The position numbers and the translations under genes were made by a program. The notes under the pieces are model-generated. The model saw only the letters and a program-made list of their open reading frames with translations. It was not told the DNA's origin and did no database searches. Positions 33,240 to 46,462 of a stretch of 64,000 nucleotides of DNA are shown here, in pieces (position 1 is the stretch's first letter; each line of letters starts with the position of its first letter). The stretch comes from Diadophis punctatus similis. Its lineage: Eukaryota; Chordata; Lepidosauria; Squamata; Dipsadidae. The stretch lies in assembly GCA_023053685.1 (NCBI GenBank), contig JALIGW010000005.1, forward strand, positions 20,672,501 through 20,736,500. The letters run 5' to 3'.

Positions 33240-34240
33240 TTGGTATACTAGCTTCAATGCATCTTCTTCACTATCCTTCAGATATTCTTCCAGTTCTCTT
33301 TTTTCTTCTTCAACCATCTTCCTCTTCTTCAACCAGAGGAATCAGTGCAATGACAAACAATAGTGGTGATAGTGAGTCTCATTGAAGAGTCCTCTATTAA
33401 ATTAACCTCTCCAACCTATTAAGAAGACCACAATGTCTTCCATTGTGCCATCAATCTTCGCACATGTTTCTGATGTTTCTACTGACTCCTGTTATTTCTA
33501 GGCCTTTAATACCAAATAGGTGGCATGGAGTCACCTATGCTTTCTTGTAATCAACCCATGATACATTCAAGTTGGTTTTCCTTCTCTTGTAGTTTTCAGA
33601 ATCATCTTGTCAATTAGGAATTGATCTTTGTTCCTCTCCTGTTTGGGTGGTTTCCTGTCTGCTCAGGTGGAAAGAGCTTGTTTTCAACTAGATGCTGTTG
33701 GATATCAGCTGCCACACCAGTTAGCAATTTGATTGGCCTGCTGCTCATTTTGTTAGATCTTTTATTATAAGGTAGATTTTCCCAGATGTTAGCCACTCTT
33801 CAATTTCACCTCCTTGCAGTATGTTGTTAAATTGCTTGGCAACGAGTGGGTGTAGACTAGTCAGATGTTTCAACAAAAACCATGCAGTTCATCTTCACCT
33901 CATACTGACCAATTTTTGATCTTCCTTGTCCTTTTGTCCATCATTTCTGCTGCTATCGCAAATTCTTTTATTTCAGCTTTTTAAAAATTCTTATCCACCT
34001 CCTTTAACCAAGCTGCGTTTCTGTTGTATTTCTTTGGGTTATCCCATATCCGCACACAGAACTGCACTGTTTTTTCCTTGCTAAGTATTGACTGATTCAC
34101 TGCGGTCTCTCTTTTGATGAAATGGTAGAAACGTTTCTGACAAGATTGAAATTGGAGGTTCTGTCTATAAGTTGCGATTTGAGCTGATACTATAATAGCT
34201 ATAGCTATTATTTGCTGCTTTATTATTCCCAGTGCTTCCT
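33240..34240 (-). mobile_element. Non-LTR retrotransposon RT remnant (R4/Rex6-like?)
   Basis: On the minus strand WVDYKKA (near 33560), DSLSPLLFVIALIPLV (near 33380-33335) and NPKKYNRNAAWLKEVDK (near 34045-33995) appear in RT order, separated by stops. WxDYxKAxD and GDxLSPLLF are RT palm-domain blocks. The clade assignment is from memory of similar vertebrate sequences and is tentative. Confidence 0.7.
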
Positions 34241-34270
34241 TGTTTCAAGGTGATATTTCTTGATCAGGTA

Positions 34271-34790
34271 CAGGTAGTCCTCGACTTACAACCATTTGTT
34301 TAGCGACATTTGAAATTACAACGGCACTGAAAAAAATAACTTTTGATCATTTTTCACACTTACCAACCATTGCAACATCCCCATGGTCACGTGATCAAAA
34401 TTTGTATGTTTAGTAACTGGTTCATATTTATGACAGTTGCAGTGTCCCGGGGTCATGGGATCACTTTTTGCGACTTTCTGACAAGTCAATGAGGGAGCCA
34501 GATTCACTTAACAAACGTGTTACTAACATAACAACATAGTGATTCACTTAACAACTATGAAATGTGTTTGAATATTAGTAGTTCTAGTTGGTAGTTAGGC
34601 AGTTCAAGCTCCAAGCTTGGCAATTTGGTTGCAAATGTTTCATCACCATTCGAGGAGACATCATTGACGATGTCTCCTCGAATGGTGATGAAACATTGGC
34701 AACCAAATTGCCAAGCTTGGAGTGCAAACCGACAGCCTAACTTAACAACTATGGCAGGAAAGGTTGTAAAATGGGCTAAAACTCATTTTT
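34271..34790. mobile_element. Tigger-like MITE with 180-bp insertion
   Basis: Begins caggtagtcctcgacttaca after TA at 34269-34270. The interior (ccatggtcacgtgatcaaaa, gattcacttaacaactatg) matches the other copies. A 180-bp fold-back insert sits at 34560-34739, and the right end appears truncated. Confidence 0.8.
34560..34739. repeat. Fold-back insert with 14-bp target duplication
   Basis: Flanked by acttaacaactatg at 34546-34559 and 34740-34753. The insert has near-perfect arms (caagcttggcaatttggttg at the left, caaccaaattgccaagcttg at the right) around gaggagacatcattgacgat. The class is unknown. Confidence 0.85.
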
Positions 34791-35279
34791 CACCAGATGT
34801 CTAGGAATTCCAACACCTAGCACAGTCCTTGTTTTCCCTGGTGACAACTGAGCCAATATGGGTTTCTGTAATTGACGTTTCACCATATTTTTTATGGGAG
34901 AGACACTGACTCCTCTGATGAAACTTGTCCAGTATGGTTGAACCACTGGCACAGCTCTCATCTTCAGCAGAGCACACAAGCCCCACAACCACATCAAGAT
35001 AGTGACTCATTGGGGGGCCAATTAATATTATTATTACATTGACAGTGGGGGGAAAAAACCTTGTTCCTCTCCTGTTTGTATGTCAGTCTGATGAAACCTC
35101 TGTCATATACAGTACTGCCATATTTTGCACTACAGTAGTTAACATTCACAAATATCTGATACAGGATTAACAATATCTTATTTTATATGGCTTTCTTATT
35201 TTTTAAGTTAATTTTTACAACTATTTCCACTTTTCTGATTTTTTTAACCTGAAACTCCCATATCTTCCATTGGCTAGGT

Positions 35280-35414
35280 CAGGGGTGGGCAAAGTTGGCT
35301 CTTCTATGACTCGTGGACTTCAACTCCCAGAATTCCTAAGCTAGCATGATTGGCTCAGAAATTCTGGGAGTTGAAGTCCACGAGTTATAGAAGAGCCAAC
35401 TTTGCCTACCCCTG
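35280..35414. mobile_element. hAT-type fold-back MITE, 8-bp TSD ggctaggt
   Basis: Termini caggggtgggcaaagttgg and aactttgcctacccctg, with exact ggctaggt duplications (35272-35279 and 35415-35422). The arms are almost fully complementary (ggacttcaactcccagaatt pairs with aattctgggagttgaagtcc). Confidence 0.95.
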
Positions 35415-35791
35415 GGCTAGGTGGTCTGGGACTCACAGGAATTCTGCTCTAGCAGCTATTCAGGTCTTTTTGATTTTGATTATCTAGTTACTGGTTCAGG
35501 TGTAAAGTCTGTAGTTTTCACATCCCCGAATTAGAAATTCCTAAGCAAGTGAAGTGAACTTTCTGCTTTTGCTGCAATTTGAAGGTGGTTGTTTTTTTTT
35601 AATGATAAATAACTAATATAATATTTAGGCAGATGCTTGTATAAAGTAAGTTATAGATATTATTTCTGTACATAACATATATATCTTAAACTTAAAGAAT
35701 CAAATAAAAAAATCCATAAAGTTTCCTTCAAAGGAAGAAGGCAAAACAAAAGATGTTCATAAATCTGTTTGGTGAAACAAATCCACCCAAC

Positions 35792-35879
<88 letters not shown>

Positions 35880-35905
35880 GTTCATTCATTCATTCATTCA
35901 TTCAT
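35792..35905. repeat. (GTTA)n then (TTCA)n microsatellite
   Basis: About 21 GTTA units followed by about 6 TTCA units. It is tetranucleotide, so not the vertebrate TTAGGG telomere repeat. Confidence 0.95.
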
Positions 35906-38039
35906 AAAATTTATTGGCCACCTATATTTATTGGTAATTCTGGGCAGCTTACAGTCATAAAAATGTGTCTATAGGTTACCAGATTCCTTGCTATTATGTG
36001 TAACTATTATTCAACATTTTCAATATAGGAAAATACAGGAAAACACAATATGTCTGAAAATATACATTTAAGGAATCAGTTGTGAAATCAATTCATATAA
36101 TGGCTTTAAGGATTATGGAAGTATGCCAAGATTTGTCACTGACCAGACTAATTAAAATTAGTATGTAAGTGGCAGATAGGAAGGCCTTTTCAAGATTTGA
36201 TTAAAAGGAGGTTGGGAGGGAGATTTCCATTTTCCATATAGTAACAGATACTTCTTTTTTTCCCCCAAATACGTTTTTCTTCAGAATTGCTCCATCAACA
36301 AAATAGCTATTAATTCTGATTTTCAGAGAGAAAAGTTTTGTTGTTGTTGTTAAGCATGCAAGCTCCATAAATGCTTTTTTAAAACTATGTAAATGTGAAA
36401 GAGTTCAAATAAGGGCTACTATTACCAGAGTTTAAATTATGCATCTGCCTTTGTACTAATTTTTCAAGGATTTTCCCCTTCTTTAATGAATACATGAATT
36501 TTGTGCACTGAAGCATGATGCTCAGCCTTTTGGATAGCGGGCGATGCAGAAAAAAAAGGAAGAGAAGTTTAATCACAAAGGAAGAAACTTCACATGGCAA
36601 AGCAGTTCTCCACTTTTCTTCATTTGTAAATGGTGCATATCGCCTTTTGTGAAACAAAACCTCCTGCTCAATTCATAATGGTGCATATCGTAGTCTTCAC
36701 ATAGCCCCCTTTTTTTTGTTCAGCCCAAAATAATGGGCATGAGAAGCCAGAGAAACCATAATTCCAACCCAATCTTAAATCTTTTTTCAATCAGAATTCT
36801 CTGAGCGTGACATTTTCTGCTGGTGCTCTAAGCCTCTTTTCAGAATAACTTTGGTTCCTGTTTCAGGACTAAACAGAGAAGTTTCAGTAAATGACAATGC
36901 TTTTGAAACTGGATGCAACTGTTAGCCAGTGATTTCATAATACTGTATATATCAGATAGAGGACATCAAGCCTGGGAAATGCATGGAGATAGTGATGGAA
37001 TCCCTGTCTTGGAATTCATTGTGCATATATGTTTTTTTTCTGTTGTTGCCTTGCTTGTTTTTTTCTCCTAATTTTGAAATGAGGAAATGTGATTGAAGTT
37101 CACAATAGCAACTTACTTTATTTGAAAGATTCAGCCATTGAAAGCCTACCTAGCTTCACTTAGTATTTTTTATACTATACACTTCAACCTTTGAATTCAA
37201 CCCTCCCCCATTTCCCCCCTTTCAGCCAGTTAAGGATTGGGTCCTACAAACATCTGTGTCTAAAAATCAGGTTCGGGCTGTTTCTTTGCTCTTCAATTCT
37301 GCTTTTGTTTCCATAGACCATTGTTTCCAATTTCATGCTATCAGAGGAGCTGCATGTTTGCTTGCGTGAAGTTGTCAGAAAGATAAAAGCCTAGGAGCAG
37401 GGTCAGATTTAGAGGGATGGGCATGAAAAATTGGTAAAAAGTATCTTGGAGCCCACCCACCACCAGAACATTGCTTGGAGAAATAGAGAAATAGAGAATG
37501 ATAGCATTATGGTCTGTTTATACACTGCATGTGTTATAGTGAATTTAGAAAGTTTCTAACAAGGATAGATTCCTTAACTTCTTGGCTGAGTCTCTAGCAC
37601 TTAGGAACTTTCTGAGATATCTTTATGACTGCTAAGAGTCAAGCAAGGCTCAATAATGTTGCATCTATAAGAGAAAGGTCTCTAATAGGAAAATCATAGT
37701 CTGTGGTGTAAGAAAAGAGCAGTGCAGCCAGGAAAGCTGGCACTGTGCTTTACATTTCAAGCTATTGTTCCCCACCCCCAAAGTAATAATAATGTGGCAT
37801 TTTGTTTGAATAGCAGATTAAATTAAAATAAATGAAGCTAAAGTCTGTTATTGAGAACCAGAATAATGAAATGATTGAGATACTCGGATGAAACTGATAG
37901 GACCCAGGCTGGGGTTTGTTTGTTTTTACTTAACCATGAACTGGATGACTTTAGCCTAAAAACTATATCTCAGTCCAATGTATTTCCCAGGGCTTTTTTT
38001 TTAAAATGAGAATAAAGTAGTAAAACCCTGTATTTGAGG
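35906..38039. other. Intronic sequence, mostly unrecognised
   Basis: No repeat termini or exon. The portion 36280-36720 is non-repetitive and contains tggtgcatatcg twice (36631, 36680); it could be regulatory, but evidence is weak. Confidence 0.45.
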
Positions 38040-38670
38040 CAACCCTTAAAGAGTATCAGAAACCGTGATTAGTTCAAAATGCAGTGGCTCACACAATTTT
38101 TGGCCCCCAGAATTGGGAGCATATAACACTGGTTTTGTAGGCCTTGCACTAATTGGTTTCTGAGTCCAGTTTAAGGTGATGGCTTTAACCTATAAAGTTT
38201 GGCCCCTGGATAGCCACCGATCATTTATTCCGGCAGTGTTGGTGTAGTATTAGATCTACCATAGAGATACAAGTACAAATTTTAAAAAATCTCCCTTTTT
38301 ACAACCTACAAATCCCTCACTTAAATGAGATTTAGTAGGCTGAAGGAAGGAGGCAGCAGTATGGAAAAGACGCCTTCTGGAGAGTAGGCTAGCCTTTTTG
38401 TTGATTTGAAAACTTAAGTTGTTTCAAAGATCTTCCCTGGTTTGGTGTTACTATCTTTATTTATTTTTTATTTATTGCATTACTGTGTCTTTTGCTTAAT
38501 GTTTCTTATTGTTACTATTCTTATTTATGATTATAATTTATGTTATGATTATGATTGTTGGGGTTTTAGATTGTACCATAAATGTTTAGCTGTATTATTT
38601 GTTATTTATTCTATGTAAGCCATCAAGAGCCTTTTTTATTGCAACTGGGTAGAAGTACAATAAATAAATC
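38040..38670 (+). mobile_element. Old L2/CR1-type LINE 3' end
   Basis: ccttgcactaattggtttct, gagtccagtttaaggtgatg and acctataaagtttggcccct match the QFKVL-x-TxKAL block of related LINEs at DNA level. The tail atgtaagccatcaagagcc...aataaataaa resembles the decayed 3' end. Confidence 0.6.
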
Positions 38671-40094
38671 CTACTCAAGCACCAATTGAAGTTGAAATTG
38701 CAGTTAGTTTGAGAAACTTGATAAAAGCTGGTATACTGTATTTCATTCTGATTTTATGAAAAGCTATGTACAGCTATGTCCAAAAACTATAAGCAAACAA
38801 GCAGATGTTCTCTGAATGTACCTTTGAAGTCACAACTGTGCTGAATCTTAAGAAAATCTAAGCTGGGTAGAGCTATTCCTTTAGGGAATTTTCCACTGGG
38901 AGGAGAAAAAAAAAAAGAAATAGTGCATAATAGTTGTTGTTCTGCATCACTTGTAAAGGGCTTTAGCAGACACAATCTTAAATTAGCCATTTCAGTATTA
39001 TAAAGTTACATAGCCTAATGGCCAGGATTTCTAGAAATTATAAGTCTCCGGTTGAGAGAAAGTACGTAGCGGTTAAAAGTACTGGATCAGAAACTGAGGA
39101 GACCACTAGTTTTACTTCTACTTTATGTACCGAAGCCAGTTGGTGATTTGGGGTCAGTCAATTTCTCTTAGTCCCAGAAAGCAGACCATTTCCAAAAATG
39201 CGACCATAGTGTATATGTAAGTGTTTCATGTGTGTATAGTTTGTGTGTCTCTGTGTGTGAACACACATAGACAAGTGAGTAATACTAGCCATGCCTGTTC
39301 TGATTTATTGCTGGGCTGAATTAAACCTGCAATTAAACTTACAATGTAGAGAATCATAGGCATTTGCCTAGACTAGAGAGTCACAATGAGTAGGGGAAGA
39401 GCATTAGGTGAAAACAGAGTAGGCTATATGTTTGCAGCCAGGTACTTACTAAGGTAAGCCAAATGGCAACAAAGAGTGTTTTATTACTTATCAAATATGA
39501 AGACAACCCATCTCCCTCACAGAGTGACACCTGTTTTAACTCTTTGCTGCCATCTAGTTGTCAACCGGATTTGGTAGTCTTGTTACTGTTGCAAACTAAT
39601 GGAACCATCCCACACCCAAAAGATCATCTTAAGCTGCTACTGCTGCTATTCTTCCCCAAGAGCTTGTTAACTGAAAAGTGCTGTTGTGATGGAGAGCAGC
39701 ATCTGCATGTTTTGCCTTGCAGGTAACAGAGCTTGACCTACAATCCTGTTTGTTTCATACATTCATTGATGAATTCATTCATTTAAGGCTAGAAATACAA
39801 TAGGACTACTATAATTTGGCTGCCAATTTGGGGACAGCTGCTATAAGTTTGAATCTGCATTATAATTAGCTCTGGGGAGGTCTATTGTAACTTTGAATGG
39901 TTTCTAAGCAAGTGGTCATAAGACAAGGACTACTATATAGTCCTGAAGTAAATTATGTAGACTCTAAATTGCCTCCTCATCCTTCAATGTTCCCGAAAAA
40001 AAACAACCCTCCTCTTTTTCTTTAAAACAAGTATTTGGTGCCCAATCCAGTATTTAAAATGCAATACTAATTGCAGTACAAACTCTACCCACAG
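38671..40094. other. Intronic sequence without recognised features
   Basis: A possible worn Tigger-like end near 39890-39940 (gcaagtggtcataagacaag); otherwise nothing. Confidence 0.45.
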
Positions 40095-40255
40095 CCTGGA
40101 GCTCGACATTGACTCAGCCTTCCATCCTTCTGAGGTCGGTAAAATGAGGACCCAGATTGTTGGGGGCAAGAGGCTGACTCTGTAAACCGCTTAGAGAGGG
40201 CTGTAAAGCACTGTGAAGCAGTATAGAAGTCTAAGTGCTATTGCTGTTGCTATCT
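40095..40255 (+). mobile_element. Sauria-type SINE, 5'-truncated
   Basis: gactcagccttccatccttc, ggacccagattgttgggggc, gtaaaccgcttagagagggc and agtctaagtgctattgctgt are the SINE body and 3' end; the tRNA head is missing. Confidence 0.85.
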
Positions 40256-41159
40256 TTTCGCCCAGGGTGGGGAAAAACTTAGAATTCATTTTCTTAACTC
40301 TGGACTCTGTATTCAGCATAGGGATAAGGATGGTGCAGGTAGCAATAGAATTCAAAAAGTTTAATAAATTTTCTATTTTGAGCAAGAAAACAAAGAAACA
40401 AATAAGGTTGGGTAATGTTGGAATATGCTTGTTAGTTACTGATACAGAAGTACCATTTGAAGTAGAGACAGAAAGCAGGCATGGTTGGAAGTGGGCAAAT
40501 ACCTAATAAGAAATAGCTATAATTTTCCTTCATATCTCTGCATTTTACAATACATATCTCTTGCTAAGCCAAATTATTGTTAACTGTATTCCTTTTGGCT
40601 CTACATCCTATTTGAGAGAATATTGTATCACACAAGAAAAAAAAGGTGGCTTCTTAATCAGACAAATAAGGTAGGGGCTGCTTTCCCATCTTAGAGCTGT
40701 CTCACTTCAGTATAGTTTCCTTTGTCCTGTTCCTCAGGATAATGGTGGAGTGCTGTTAATTTCCAAAGCTTGCTGTTCCTACTGGTGTTATAATGTTAGT
40801 AGAATCCGTTCTCTCTCAGTATCTTCTTTTTGTTCCTACCATTCACTTCCTTTTCCAACAATTGACCCAAAATATTCTGGGAATCTCTCTCCTTTCTCTA
40901 ACAATTGTTTTCTTACATTTTATTTTCTGTCTAAATCAATTTTCAGTTGATTAGTGCCAGACCTGTAGAATGTACTGTTTATTCTCTTTCATTTTAATGG
41001 AAAAGCAAGGTCAACATAAGCCAAGGTGTTTTATCTTCTTAGCCTCTTTTTCACTGGTCCTTAACATCCAATAAAACCCATTCCTTTGTGGGATATTTTA
41101 TTCCCAACATTGTATTGAGATGTGTTATGCCAAACACTTTTGCTGATATAGTCTGCTGA

Positions 41160-41440
41160 GAACAGATAGTCCTCACTTAGCAACCATAATTGTGGCTGGC
41201 AACTTGGTTACTAAGCAAAAAATCCCATGACCATCACAGCATCTCAATAAGCAAAGTTAATAGAGAGGTCATAAAGTAAAATTTTACTTTGGCTTTCTCT
41301 ATTAATTTTGCATATCGCAAGCCACTTGCAGAGCACCTGAATGGCAATTATATGACTGTGGGATGCAGTGATGGTTATAAATATCACATGTCATAAATGT
41401 GAGGATTGGTCACAAAGCTAATATTTTAGACCATAACAGA
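41160..41440. mobile_element. Old Tigger-like MITE fragment
   Basis: gatagtcctcacttagcaac, tgtggctggcaacttggtta and gatggttataaatatcacat follow the Tigger-like MITE pattern with many changes. Confidence 0.55.
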
Positions 41441-44400
41441 CAATAAACAAGACAGTCAATAAGTGAAACTTACCTCTATGCCCTTCACAGTAAACACTGT
41501 ATCATGCTTGTTAATTTTAGCTATGCTTTCATGGAAATTACTGGGGGGGATCTCTACCAATACAAAGCTCTTCATTAGGGACTGGGAATCTCCACATATT
41601 TTATATTTGTATTTTCATCTACTAAGAAGGTACTTTACTTTAGGATGGAGAGCGAGTGAGCCATGTAACAGCTGGTTTTTATATTTTCAGAAAAAGATTC
41701 AATTATGATTTGGTTCTTTATCCCAGCACCTGGTAGAATAAAGAAAACTATCTGAGCATCTGGATGAGTTTAATTTGAATGCCTGCAAACATATCCCCCA
41801 AATCATCTAACAGCTGTAACTGAATGTAGAATTCATCTCTTCATATCAACCATATTATTTATTTTTCTTCTCTGCCTTTCATATTTTGGGCTTCATTTAC
41901 TATTGATTGATAAAAATTTTTAAAGAAATTAGAATGTTGTGTGCTATTTGGTGACTTTTTTGATGCCATATTAAAAGGCATTGTTCTAATATGGAATGTG
42001 TCTATATGTACACATATCTGGACATAGTCTAGATAAGCGAATGTAGGTGTTTAAAGAAATATCTAGATGTATGTACAGTACATCAATCCTTCACCTGCTG
42101 CAGTGAAACACTAGCATAACACTAATGGACAGTATAAAATTTTACCATGAAAAGTATAGACCTGTTCTTATAAGGAAAAGACGTGGTTGGAAGCTGACTC
42201 ACCTAATTTCTCTTAATTCTCTTTTGTTTCATTGCTATCTTTATTGTAGCAGTGGGTGTTATAAACTTAATTTGCGCCTTATGCATTAATGCTTTGTTTT
42301 GATGATTGAATGCTTTAGGAGGAGGAATTAAAGCCCATCTTAAAACCCACTACAGTACCTTTTATCCTTTGCAGAAAGTAAATGCAGAAAAGAAGTTTTA
42401 GAACCCTGTCTCCTCACAAATTGTTGGGGTGGGGGCAAAGCTTTCTGTATGTTAAACAGTCTTGTGGACATCTGGCATGATTGGTTTTAATCTGCTAGCT
42501 AAAAAGTCAGGATTAAATCTTGCTTTTACACCCCTTTGTATTGCAGTCAGTACAGTGACAGAGCTGGCCTGAAACAATGACACTACTTATTCCACCCAAT
42601 ATGCCATGTGGTAGATCACCCCTTTTTTTTTCAGCACCACTTCTCCACAAAGACAATGAAGCATCTGGTGGGCTTTTCCTGTGTCCAAAGTAGGGTGGTT
42701 TGTGTTTTGTTTTGGTTTTTTTTGGTCAGTAATTTCACTCAGCTGGTCTGCTTAGTCCTCCCCTGATGCTACTTTTTGAGACTGGGTGTGCCAAGCCCAG
42801 TGGTATAAGGTCAAGAGGCCAAAGTGATGAATTTTTATGTGCCTGTTCCTTGTGTTTCTGCTCAGTCATGATTCTTTGCGCGCTGTGCTTCTTCTGAAAA
42901 GGAGCCACTGTGGGCAATTTGTCCTCCTGGCCCAGAGAGAATGGGGAAGCAGATGAGTTAAAACTGCATGTATAACTTTAAACAGAGGAACACACCAATG
43001 TGCTTTTACAGTGGAACAAAATGCTTCTGTCAGTGCAGACTATTGGAGATGCCCTCAGATCTGTGACTCCTTGGCATCTGAGCAAGTGACAAATGCATTT
43101 AATAGTTCGTGAAAATATACTATACTAAAAGGAAAGAATCACAGTTCATGAGGGCTTATTGTTAAAAGATAGTACAGTGACACTGATATCTTGAAGTGAT
43201 TGTTTTAGTTCTGTTCTATTCAGTTCATGCTAAGAGTGTCTCAATTTTTTTTCTTTCCTGCTCTCATTGCTGAAATGATTTTACCTTATTGTCAATATAA
43301 AAATGACATATTTTAATTAAATTATGCTTCTGTTTTCAGATATTTAGAAAATCATTCTGGAATTGAAGCCTCATACTATTACATTTATCCCAGGTTTTCT
43401 TTATAACAGTTATCTGATGGATGAGAAATGAGTGTAATAGACTTGAGCCTTGTTGGCATATAAATGTAGATAGTCATACAGATCGTAATATAGAAGTTAT
43501 CTAGGAATTACAGGGAATATGTAGATTATTGACAGAAACTGTAAATATAATCTTTAGCTACAATTAAAATTACATCTTTAATTTGAAGAGATTGTTTTGC
43601 CAAATTGTCTCCAAGATAAGTAGCCAGCTATAAATATCAATTTAGGATCTATTTTTCATGTTACTTTAAATAAAATGTCCTGTAAGTGCATATAAACTTT
43701 CATAATTCCAATTACTGAGACCACAAAGAAAGAAACAAAAGCAAGTTGGCTCCTTCTAACTAACTATTTCCATTGTTGAAGTCATCAGAGGAAAAAGAAC
43801 AGGACCAGCAGACTTGTGAGATGGCACACAGCTACTGACCTACATGGTAAACCAGGCATCACGCTAGGCTGTCCAACCCCTTTTTGCCTGGATCACATAA
43901 TCAAATTGCTTCCTATCTTCCTCAGCACCACTACCACCCAAGAATGTGACTACTTTTACTGTTACAGCATTTGCTATTAAAAATAATACTGCCTTTAGAA
44001 TACTCCAGAGACCCAAGCCTTATTTTGTATGAATATTCTTCATGCTAAAAAAGAAACAACTACAGTAGTAGTGCTCTTTCTGCTTTGTCTCTTCATATCT
44101 CGTCTAGTATTTTAAAGAAGGAGTTTCTAGAGTTCTTCTCTTTTTATTTTTAAATGCCAAAGGGAAGCATGGAAGTTGGAGAAGTTGCTTCTATATTCAA
44201 ATATAGCATGTTTTTAGTACAGTACCTCCCTGCTGAGGTAATATTTCCTTGCTTCACCTGAACTGATTAAGAATGGGCCTCTAGTTTGTCCAAAATACTG
44301 CCCTAGTTTTGGGAGGGAATAGCATCATATTTGTAATCACACAGCTAAATGTGATTACAAAATTAATCACATTTAGTTAACTCAAAGTTATTCTTGAACA

Positions 44401-45975
44401 TTATCTGCCTTTTTATTGCTTCATTTTAGTATTCCAAATATACTGAGAATAAGCATAGTATTGACATCTTCAGTTGCCCTTTGCAAAGTTGAAAACCTGG
44501 GTGTAAACGATCAGAAAATCAAACTATTGATCTAAGCTCAAAAAATCACATCTAGCAAGAGAATAGAAACAAGTATGTGTTTCTAATTATCTTGGTATTT
44601 GTTTATAAGCCTCTTTGTCATGAACTTCAAGTATTTTGGCAGTTGTGCTCTTAAGAGTAAGAATGTGATCCTTAAAATATTCTGGGTAGAGAGAGAGGCT
44701 ATTTTGTACTAACAACTTGTAAATTGTTTAAAGCTAAAGTGATTTCTCACTCTTTCTACAGTAGCTACCTTCTGGAAACTTATTGTGTTGAAAGCTATGC
44801 TATCAAAATGTCTCTTGGCTACCCCAGTCATCTTAGAGATGCAATTTTTCCTGAAGATGGGTGGGACTAAAGTTATTAGAGGTTAGGGCCTGATGGCATG
44901 CTCTTATTATAAGCTGATTTTCCTCCGACCTTGTCCCAATGATTTGTCTAAACTTTTTTACATCTAGCTGGTTTTAAAATGTCATAGAGCTTCTATGCTT
45001 TCTGGCCTTCTCCCACCACACTTTTTCTTTCTAGTTTCTAAATATCTAAAGATCATTCTAAAAGACTTATTAGACAATGCATTTGGACATTGATTACCAA
45101 GCTGACCATAGTTCAGTCCATGTACCACAGGGACGATTAAAAATAGCAGCATTTCTTCAATCATGCATTTTTAGTCATCATTTGTCATTCTCTCTAATAA
45201 CATTCAGTGCTTTGTGACCTACAGTATTTGGAAAAAGCCGTAATATTCTTCTGGAAAATTTGCAACATATGTTTCATGATTGGCATATAACATTCCATTG
45301 TTTATTTTACAGAGACCCTAACCCATTGAAGAATTCAGTCAAGGAGCTCATTCTAACTATCATGAATAAACTGAGTTAGAATAGTTATTGGCTTCACAGA
45401 GATTTGAGTCTGATATCATTCTCATAGAGTTGATAAAATGGTGTCTGGGCTGTAATACTTCAGATACAATTGAAACCTCATGTAACAAAACATTCACACA
45501 TGGCATGTAAACTAGATTAGCTTTCTCTTTCCTAACACTTTTTCTGTGCAAATAATTTGGCTGGGTAGGGGGATATGCATGTTATTTACTCTGCAGTTTA
45601 AAATAAAACAAATCAGATTCATGTTTACCTTTCCACAAATATCAGTGTACTGTGCACATTCAGACACAATGATAAATCATAACTAGTGCAAAGATCTGGT
45701 TAACCTCTGAACTGAGTGCTTATCATTTTTTATTTGACATTATCAAAGAGAGTTTGGAAATATTTATTTCAAATTTTAGCTTGTGCAAAAATAGTTTTAG
45801 TGTTACTTAGGCTTTATAGAAAGAAGTCAGGATTGTAAACCAAATTTTGAAGTTGTTTTCCTCAACTACTGTTCACAGTAGTAGTTTATCTGAATTTGGG
45901 AGTAAAGAATAACTGCAAGAAGTTGAAAACAGAAGTGAAAACTTGGGGTTTACAAGTAAGAGCTGAACTACAGAA
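41441..45975. other. Intronic sequence without recognised features
   Basis: About 4.5 kb with no gene or clear repeat. A short hairpin (taaatgtgattacaaaatta, then atcacattta) is at about 44346-44376. Confidence 0.5.
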
Positions 45976-46367
45976 TAAAGGTACTCCTCCACTTACGACC
46001 AGAATTGAGCCCAAAATTTCTGTTGCTAAGTGAGACAGTTGTTAAGTGAGTGTTGCCCCATTTTAAGACCTTTCTTGCCACAGTTGTTAAGTGAATCACT
46101 GCATTTATTAAATAAGTAACATGGCTGTTAATTGAATCTGGCTTCCCCCTTGACTTTGCTTGTCAGAAGATCGCAAAAGGGGATCACATGACCCCAGGAC
46201 ACTGCAACCGTCATAAATATGAACCAGTTGCTAAGCATCTGAATTTTGATCACTTGACCACGGGGATGCTGCAATGGTTGTGAGAAAAAAAGTCATGTCA
46301 CTTTTTTCAGTGGTGTTGTAACTTTGAATGGTCACTAAATGAATGGTTGTAAGTTGAGGACTACCTG
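45976..46367. mobile_element. Tigger-like MITE
   Basis: The left end (aggtactcctccacttacga) is mutated; the right end gtaagttgaggactacctg is intact and followed by TA. The interior contains gttaagtgagtgttgcccca, gacttttcttgcc-like and gaattttgatcacttgacc phrases shared with copies at 5300 and 34271. Confidence 0.85.
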
Positions 46368-46382
46368 TATTAGAAGGAGAAG

Positions 46383-46462
46383 GATGTATGTTTTGATGCA
46401 TGTAATGCATGTAATGTAACAAGATGTATGTTTTGATGCATGTAATGCATGTAATGTAACAG
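46383..46462. repeat. 40-bp tandem duplication
   Basis: Two identical or nearly identical 40-bp units starting gatgtatgttttgatgcatg; each contains an inner tgcatgtaatgcatgtaatg repeat. Confidence 0.92.

Noticed and set aside
35792..35880. GTTA/TTAG array as an interstitial telomere repeat
   Set aside because: The unit is tetranucleotide and not TTAGGG, so it is an ordinary microsatellite.
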